Source of the DNA: a virus
DNA: 42,717 bases
Reading direction: 5' to 3' (one strand)
Virus record (IMG/VR): IMGVR_UViG_3300009788_000167
Location: 1-42,717 of that record
Shown: positions 38,245-42,717 of the stretch, piece by piece
Layout of the letters: each line of letters starts with the position of its first letter
How positions within the stretch are numbered: position 1 is the first letter of the stretch
Made by a program: the position numbers and the translations under genes
The notes under the pieces: model-generated
Told to the model about the DNA's origin: nothing
Databases searched by the model: none
Seen by the model: only the letters and a program-made list of their open reading frames with translations

Positions 38245-38973
38245 TCAGATGTTCGGCAGTGTGTCCGAGAAACCGAGAGTCATGATGCCCTTGCGTCGCT
38301 GCTCGGGAATGAGGACTTTCAACTCGAACCACCGGAGCATCATGTTTAGCTGGACCCGCACATCCATGGAGAGCTCCACCTCTTGACCATCCACTTGCGT
38401 GAACTTCTCCGTTACGAGGCCAGCGGCCGGGTCCGCGCACCAAGCGTGCAAGCACTGGCCAAGTTGCTTCGGTGAGGTGGTGGGCTGCGCGTAGGAGCGC
38501 CCATCGATGACCGCCAGTTTCTGGCAGATGTACCGATGCCCCGTCTCGTAGCAGTTGCGCCCCAGGAGGATTCGGAGGTCCGCCTCCACGGGACCACTGG
38601 GCGTCACCCGGTTCACCTTGTGAGCGTCAAACGGTTTCCCATTCTGGACACAGGAGCCGCCTCGGAGCCACCACTCGAGAAGAAGATCGCCCGCACCCTT
38701 GTGGAGGACCTCATCCGCCTCATCTGAGACAACCTTGCCACCGCGAACGTCGATGATATCCATAACGGCGCTGCGGTCGACCGGGATGAGCTCCACTTGA
38801 GGCGCCGGGCGGATGGCTGCGATAGCGCCCGCACCATTCCGCTTGATCTTCTTCGGGGCCTTGCGTTCTCGGCGGCGGCGTTGCGCTCGAGTCTCGGCTT
38901 TCCCCTCTGGTTCGTTTTCGTTGAAGCCCAGAGTAGAAAGTGCTGGCCCATCATGTGGGCGGTCATCGTTCAC
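38245..38973 (-). CDS. Hypothetical protein, first gene of the late operon (242 aa)
   Basis: GTG 38973 follows GGAGG, which can be sequestered in the hairpin 38980-39034. The N-terminal 50 residues are basic and disordered (AETRAQRRRRERKAPKKIKR). A fold follows with VVSDEADEVLHKGAGDLLLE, CYETGHRYICQKLAVIDGRS and LSMDVRVQLNMMLRWFELKV. No family recognised. Its place before the small terminase suggests a packaging or regulatory factor; the basic N-terminus points to nucleic-acid contact. The coding start is well defined by the ribosome-binding site. Confidence 0.7.
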   Translation of the reverse strand: MNDDRPHDGPALSTLGFNENEPEGKAETRAQRRRRERKAPKKIKRNGAGAIAAIRPAPQVELIPVDRSAVMDIIDVRGGKVVSDEADEVLHKGAGDLLLEWWLRGGSCVQNGKPFDAHKVNRVTPSGPVEADLRILLGRNCYETGHRYICQKLAVIDGRSYAQPTTSPKQLGQCLHAWCADPAAGLVTEKFTQVDGQEVELSMDVRVQLNMMLRWFELKVLIPEQRRKGIMTLGFSDTLPNI

Positions 38974-38979
38974 AGGGAA

Positions 38980-39034
38980 CCTCCACGGTCAAGTGAGTGA
39001 GCGCCCCCAGAGGCGCCGTGAAGGACCGTGGAGG
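38980..39034 (-). promoter_or_regulatory. Ribosome-binding-site-sequestering hairpin of the late leader
   Basis: On the minus strand CCTCCACGGTC (39034-39024) pairs perfectly over 11 bp with GACCGTGGAGG (38990-38980). The latter holds the GGAGG that serves GTG 38973. The loop has an inner GCGCC/GGCGC stem. In this state the first late gene should be poorly translated, so the leader could be a translational switch. The DNA polymerase leader carries the same GACCGTGGAG sequence. Confidence 0.6.
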
Positions 39035-39588
39035 AACTTCCGTCGCTGACGGGGCTAACTCACTCGGGTACCCAAGATGCCATGGGCAAACGCCAGAGGT
39101 CAAGCGAAAGCCCCAGAAATAGCCGAATTTCGAATCATGTTTCTCTGCCATACGTTTAAAAGAGTCCTAGAGCCAGTCTGTCACAACCTGCCATACCTTT
39201 CGGCATACCTTGAGATTAGTAATAGCCTGTCTGAGAGCAAATGCGTCATTGCGTCATAGGTCATGTGCCTCATGCGCATGGGGAAAAAGACAGATGTTCA
39301 CCTACTAGTGTACACGTGTCTGTCGCGCACATGGAGAAATCGATTTTTAGGTATGACGCAACGCCGAAACAGCTTTGAGGGCGACTCTCAAGAAAACACA
39401 GGTATGCCGCAACGTATGCCGGCTTGTGACGTAAGCGCTCTGGAAGCCCGTTAAAGGTATGGCAGAGAATTGCGATTCAACCTTTAACCAACGAAGCCCC
39501 AGACCTGTGTCCGAGGCTTCTTTGAGACTTCCACACCTGTGGATCCCTGAAAATCGTATACCCATTGTACCGGCTGGTGCACCGCCAG
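39000..39588. other. Long non-coding region
   Basis: About 590 bases without a credible gene. It contains the late leader hairpin, the GTATGnC repeat array, a 9-bp inverted repeat at 39450-39458 and 39480-39488, a GAAGCC/GGCTTC hairpin at 39493-39520 and the leftward promoter. A short ORF at 38963-39151 and another at 39347-39592 have no ribosome-binding site; the second gets repeated RHT residues from the repeat motif itself. Confidence 0.7.
39141..39469. repeat. Iteron-like array of GTATGnC motifs between inverted repeats
   Basis: Seven copies of [G/C]GTATG[G/C/A]C lie within about 320 bp. Three are reversed (39147, 39190, 39202) and four are forward (39350, 39401, 39413, 39456). The outer copies are part of an inverted repeat: 13 bp perfect (39141-39153 with 39457-39469) and 18 of 20 when extended. 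Two forward copies share a 14-base unit GGTATG[A/C]CGCAACG. A tandem TGCGTCAT pair lies at 39242-39257. Such symmetry suggests protein binding sites, an origin or an operator cluster. Confidence 0.7.
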
Positions 39589-39592
39589 TCAA
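39564..39592 (-). promoter_or_regulatory. Leftward late promoter
   Basis: On the minus strand TTGACT (39592-39587), a 17-bp spacer and TACAAT (39569-39564) form a strong sigma70-like promoter, with transcription start near 39557. The -35 overlaps the end of the Ea22-like gene. No coding region lies between it and the late operon start, so it should drive terminase through lysis genes with a leader of about 580 nt that contains the repeat array and the hairpin. Confidence 0.7.
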
Positions 39593-39999
39593 GTTCCTGT
39601 GTCATCCGCTTCTGTTGCGGGTTCCAGGGGCGTCGTGTAGTCCGGGAATTCCGGCCGAAGCACCCGAAGCGCCGTCGCTGTGTCCCCATTTTCCAGGGCT
39701 TGCATGGCCGTCAGCATCGCCTGACGCTGTCGGGTTACTTCCAGAAGTGCCCTCGGCCAGCCCTCGCGAGCGGCGGCGATGAACTTTGCATCTTGTCTCA
39801 CATGCTTTTCCGAATCTGCTGAGGGAGCACACCTAATTCCAGATCTATCACTGTGAACCCAACCATGAGCAGTAGTCCATGCAACGTGGTTCAAAGTTCC
39901 GTGGTCAGTGCTGGTTGTCCATGGACCAGGCGTAGCCTCATCCGCGAGCAACAACCCCTCGTCAATCTCTTCCACGGTGAGGGGTTTCTCGTCGCTCAC
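39589..39999 (-). CDS. Ea22-like protein (136 aa)
   Basis: GTG 39999 overlaps the MerR-like stop (GTGA). It shows the phage Ea22-like pattern: EIDEGLLLADEATPGPW near the start and QDAKFIAAAREGWPRALLEV in the middle, as in ATPGPW...DAxFIAAAR proteins. The rest is a helical Gln/Ala-rich part. Ea22-type proteins are phage accessory proteins of no firmly known function. It is the last gene of the leftward early operon. Confidence 0.75.
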   Translation of the reverse strand: MSDEKPLTVEEIDEGLLLADEATPGPWTTSTDHGTLNHVAWTTAHGWVHSDRSGIRCAPSADSEKHVRQDAKFIAAAREGWPRALLEVTRQRQAMLTAMQALENGDTATALRVLRPEFPDYTTPLEPATEADDTGT

Positions 40000-40352
40000 C
40001 CCTGGAGCTTCTTCTCTATTCGTCGCAGTTTCTCCTCAATCCGCTGTCCAAGTAAGAGCAGTTGCAAAGCTTGCCACTGCAACTGCTCAAGGGCACACAG
40101 TTCCGGAGATTTACCCTGTGGGCGTGCCAAGTGGCCACGGAAGTAGTCTTTCAGCTTTGAAAAAGGGAGACCCTCTCTTTTGAGAGTCACCGCTTCTTGC
40201 AGGATTTGCACGGCTTCAGGGGAGTAGAGTGTTGTGCGGTTGGACCCCTGGAAGAGAGGAAGCAACTCTCCCATGTGGCGTTCGTACACCCGAAGAGTCG
40301 AATAGGAAATCCCCAGGGATCGGGCAACATCTCGCCGAGTCTCTTTCACCAT
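39996..40352 (-). CDS. MerR-like DNA-binding regulator with coiled-coil C-terminus (118 aa)
   Basis: ATG 40352 lies at the end of the primase gene with GGAAGGA upstream. The N-terminal part DVARSLGISYSTLRVYERHM, YSPEAVQILQEAVTLKREGL and PFSKLKDYF follows the MerR winged-helix pattern (helix-turn-helix, wing, helix). The C-terminus LGQRIEEKLRRIEKKLQG is a coiled coil for dimerization. MerR-type proteins bind between -35 and -10 boxes. It may act on the repeat array or late promoter just downstream, but no proof is visible. Confidence 0.75.
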   Translation of the reverse strand: MVKETRRDVARSLGISYSTLRVYERHMGELLPLFQGSNRTTLYSPEAVQILQEAVTLKREGLPFSKLKDYFRGHLARPQGKSPELCALEQLQWQALQLLLLGQRIEEKLRRIEKKLQG

Positions 40353-42580
40353 TCCATCCTTCCACCGATGCGCTTCTCGAAGGCCCGCCGGCACTCTGAC
40401 AGTGGGGGCATCACGTAGGCCACAGCCCGGCCGGCGGCATCGGCTTTGATTGCTTTCTCCTCCACGGCGATCCTCTTTCGCTGCATGAGGGGTACCAGGG
40501 TTCGCAGCCGGAGGCCCAGTGCGGTACCGATCGACCGCCGGCCCTTGGCGCGCACGACGTGGGCCGGGAGATCTCGCTCGAGGTCCTCGACGAGCTCCTG
40601 GACGAAGACCACTTGTGCCTCGTCATCCCAGGTCCGTTCTCCACCGGGCAGCATCCCCACGGTGAGCATGTCGAGCCACCAGGAATCCACATCGTCCATG
40701 GTCCGGAGTTTCTGCTCGAGAAGGGCTCCAGTCCGCGGGACTCCTTGGCGCGGGTGCCACCCTCGAAGGTCTCGACGGAGAAGCTCATGGAGCATCCCAG
40801 CGAGGCCACCCGTCTCCAGCTGGGCGGCGATGGCGTCGAACCTGTCATAGTCCTCGATCGCCGAATCATTCGCCTGGAAGACAGCGAATCGGCGCTCCCG
40901 GTCCAGGCCAGCGGGTACTACCCATTCCTTGTTCGATGCCATCATGACGTGGACGTGGTTGCGCCCCTGCATGACGTCGATGCCCTTTGGCTCGTAGGCG
41001 AGAGTTTGCTCTGTGATGATCGCTTTGAGCACGGACTCCCCCTCCATGTTCCCAGCCCAGTGGGCCTCATCCACGAAGAGGAAAACGCAGTCTCGCAGGT
41101 GCTTGTTGAACCGGCCCGTCAGGTGCTTGCGGTTGGTGATGGGCAGACCGTGGCGCCCAGCCAGTGCGCAGAGGGCGCGACCGAGGGTCCCCTTCCCACA
41201 GCCCTTGTCGCCCTTGAACACGATGGCCACTTCCGCCGGCTTCCACGGAGTCTGGAGGTAGTAGGCGATCCAGTCGAGCACGTACTCGTGGCACTCCCAA
41301 TCCCAATCGCAGAGGACACCGAATATGAGCTCCCGGAGGTGCGACCAGTCGCCCCGCGCAGGCTCGACAGCCCACCCGGTCCACAGATTCAAGAGGTCTT
41401 GATGTTCCCGCTGCGGGTCGAAAATCACGCCCAGGTATTGCCGGCGGCGCGGACTCTCCAGCCACCACTTGCCGACTGGAACCACCTTGTCCCCGCGCTC
41501 CACGAAGCGGTTGCAGTAGAAGTTCTCGAAGTCCTGGCGTCGGGCGAACCTCCAGTAGCTCCGACCCATGCCCGGATCCTCATCCAGGTAGGCAATGCGG
41601 AAATGCCCGCCATTCAGGACGGCCGAATAAGTGGCATTCATCTCCTCAAGGAGTGTCGGTCCCGCGGGAGGCTCCTCGCCATTTTCGTCGGCTTCCAGTT
41701 CCTCCTTGAAGTCCTCTTCCGGTCGACCCTGGGGAAGCGATCCACCCCAGAGGAGCACCTCCCGATACAGCGTGGCGGCCGTGACCGGGATGCGGCCCGG
41801 GGGCTCGCGGGAGAGGGAGTCCCATCGAGCGCCCACGTCTCCGCCGTGGTCCATGTAGCGCTCATCCGTCGCGGACCAGTCGACGAAGACCTCTCGCCCA
41901 ATGCCTCCGCTCGCGTGGTGACAGGCCATCATTATGCGGAGCCACTCGTCATGGTCGGAGTACTCCTGAGCCGGTAGGAATGTGAGGAGCTCCTCGAGTT
42001 CTTCCAGGGAGACGCCAGCACCCTCGGCGCCGCCGGTCTGCGGGAGCGGATGGCGCAGCAGAGCGAGGAGCGCGTCCGACACCTCTTGGGCGCCCACATC
42101 TGAAAGGGTCGGTGATTCTGGATCCCAGCAGTAGCGCCCACCAGTAGGATGGAGGCTGCCGGCCGCCACGACGTAGCCGCCCACCGTCTTGAAGTCCAGC
42201 CCCTTGTAATCCTTGAGGCCGCCTGTTGTGGGAACCTCTGGAGGTTTGGACAGGTAGAGATGTCGGCCCGCGTCCTCGCCGCCAGTGAGCACCGTAGGAA
42301 TGCGATCAGGATCGAGGCCCGTGTCCCGGATCAACCGGGCGAACGGGTCATCCCCCTCCAGGAAGTTGCGCGGGTCCACGTCCAGAATGAGGTCACCCGG
42401 CTCGAGGCGTACGCCCACATTGAAACCCTGGACGGCTGCAGCAGACATCTTCACAGCGCCGTATTTTCTCGACCGCCACCCGAAATCTCGGGGGCGCTTG
42501 CCCTTCTTGTGCAGGACGAAGAGTTGCTCCGCCCACCCCGCTTCTATGTACTCCTCAACCTCCCGGAAATCGCAATTCAC
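40346..42580 (-). CDS. Primase-helicase (prim-pol plus superfamily 3 helicase), 744 aa
   Basis: GTG 42580 is chosen: it lies one base after the DUF1643 stop with GAGGAG seven bases upstream. An ATG at 42607 would overlap DUF1643. The N-terminal prim-pol domain has LILDVDPRN (D67, D69) and GRHLYL (H about 107), residues for metal and nucleotide. The C-terminal helicase domain has Walker A FKGDKGCGKGTLG (about 457-465), Walker B FLFVDEAHWAG (500-506) and VMMASN (sensor). It is the D5/P4-type primase-helicase that unwinds and primes DNA during replication. In this genome it pairs with the family A polymerase encoded on the other strand. Confidence 0.9.
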   Translation of the reverse strand: MNCDFREVEEYIEAGWAEQLFVLHKKGKRPRDFGWRSRKYGAVKMSAAAVQGFNVGVRLEPGDLILDVDPRNFLEGDDPFARLIRDTGLDPDRIPTVLTGGEDAGRHLYLSKPPEVPTTGGLKDYKGLDFKTVGGYVVAAGSLHPTGGRYCWDPESPTLSDVGAQEVSDALLALLRHPLPQTGGAEGAGVSLEELEELLTFLPAQEYSDHDEWLRIMMACHHASGGIGREVFVDWSATDERYMDHGGDVGARWDSLSREPPGRIPVTAATLYREVLLWGGSLPQGRPEEDFKEELEADENGEEPPAGPTLLEEMNATYSAVLNGGHFRIAYLDEDPGMGRSYWRFARRQDFENFYCNRFVERGDKVVPVGKWWLESPRRRQYLGVIFDPQREHQDLLNLWTGWAVEPARGDWSHLRELIFGVLCDWDWECHEYVLDWIAYYLQTPWKPAEVAIVFKGDKGCGKGTLGRALCALAGRHGLPITNRKHLTGRFNKHLRDCVFLFVDEAHWAGNMEGESVLKAIITEQTLAYEPKGIDVMQGRNHVHVMMASNKEWVVPAGLDRERRFAVFQANDSAIEDYDRFDAIAAQLETGGLAGMLHELLRRDLRGWHPRQGVPRTGALLEQKLRTMDDVDSWWLDMLTVGMLPGGERTWDDEAQVVFVQELVEDLERDLPAHVVRAKGRRSIGTALGLRLRTLVPLMQRKRIAVEEKAIKADAAGRAVAYVMPPLSECRRAFEKRIGGRMEW

Positions 42581-42581
42581 T

Positions 42582-42717
42582 CTAGAACTCCTCGCGCTTT
42601 GTTTCATAGGGAAGCATGAGAGGGTGACATGGCGCGTCCCGGCTAGTCACGCCGAGACACCGGACCTGCACCTCCAGCAGCCGGAGATACTGGAGCATCC
42701 ATTGATCCATGCCGGAC
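42582..42717 (-). CDS. DUF1643 protein, 3' end repeated at the right edge
   Basis: The last 45 residues of the DUF1643 gene described at 1-506, including the HPLMLPY motif and the stop TAG at 42584-42582. Bases 42595-42717 duplicate 123-1, so only 42594-42582 is new sequence. Joined across the circle it makes one gene of 172 codons. Confidence 0.85.
   Translation of the reverse strand, partial: SGMDQWMLQYLRLLEVQVRCLGVTSRDAPCHPLMLPYETKREEF
42595..42717. repeat. Terminal direct repeat, right copy
   Basis: Identical to bases 1-123. It should be counted once in a circular map. Confidence 0.95.

Noticed and set aside
38963-39151. 62-codon minus-strand ORF in the late leader
   Set aside because: It starts in the inverted repeat without a ribosome-binding site and overlaps the hairpin.
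39493-39520. Intrinsic terminator for the leftward early operon
   Set aside because: The GAAGCC/GGCTTC stem has only six pairs, a 16-base loop and no T-run in the leftward direction; it is noted but not called.
39347-39592. 81-codon minus-strand ORF in the non-coding region
   Set aside because: No ribosome-binding site, its start region covers the late promoter, and its RHT repeats only mirror the DNA repeat array.
40559-41977. 472-codon plus-strand ORF opposite the primase
   Set aside because: Antisense shadow; the primase has all catalytic motifs and no independent support exists for this strand.

Overview
The window looks like one complete, circularly permuted or circular genome of a tailed double-stranded DNA phage (Caudoviricetes, siphovirus-like, about 42.6 kb). 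The first 123 bases return exactly as the last 123 bases. A DUF1643 gene is cut by the window edge and becomes a full 172-codon gene only when the ends are joined. Terminase, portal, HK97-type capsid, frameshifted tail-assembly chaperone and tape-measure genes give the virion type. No integrase, partition gene, tRNA or CRISPR array was seen, so nothing supports a lysogenic lifestyle apart from three small regulator-like genes. The sequence is GC-rich. The host is probably Gram-negative: there are lipoprotein-type and SPase I-type signal peptides, and the predicted endolysin ends in a cationic amphipathic helix. The host taxon cannot be read from the sequence.

Layout on the circle: one divergent control region (1556-1672) carries a sigma70-like promoter and a TGTTGAC/GTCAACA palindrome. 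Rightward from it (1673-13124) runs a tightly overlapping early operon: a KHG-domain protein, DUF2800 nuclease, DUF3268-like protein, DUF2815 ssDNA-binding protein, family A DNA polymerase, small ORFs, a lipoprotein, an N4/N6-type DNA methylase, a C5 cytosine methylase with a long ORF in another frame inside it, an SNF2-like helicase, an Nmad1/DUF1599 protein, an MBD4-like HhH-GPD glycosylase and a VRR-NUC-like nuclease. Leftward from it runs a second early operon that crosses the circle junction: a ribbon-helix-helix regulator, three small proteins, DUF1643, primase-helicase, a MerR-like regulator and an Ea22-like protein (ends 39589).

A non-coding region of about 590 bp (39000-39588) follows. 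It holds a near-consensus leftward promoter, seven copies of a GTATGnC motif between inverted repeats, and a hairpin that pairs with the ribosome-binding site of the first late gene. From there the whole late operon runs leftward (38973 to 13159): small and large terminase, a zinc-ribbon protein, portal, Mu gpF-like head protein, scaffold, decoration, capsid, head-tail joining, tail tube, tail chaperones with a programmed -1 frameshift, tape measure, baseplate, then fibres and lysis genes. The two transcription units converge at about 13125-13158.

Most unusual points: five consecutive late genes after the baseplate encode proteins with N-terminal signal peptides; two DNA methylases share an operon with an MBD4-like mismatch glycosylase and Nmad1; a 284-codon ORF overlaps the C5 methylase and has its own ribosome-binding site; a foldable three-arm hairpin lies upstream of the polymerase; and an iteron-like intergenic region may be an origin or an operator cluster.
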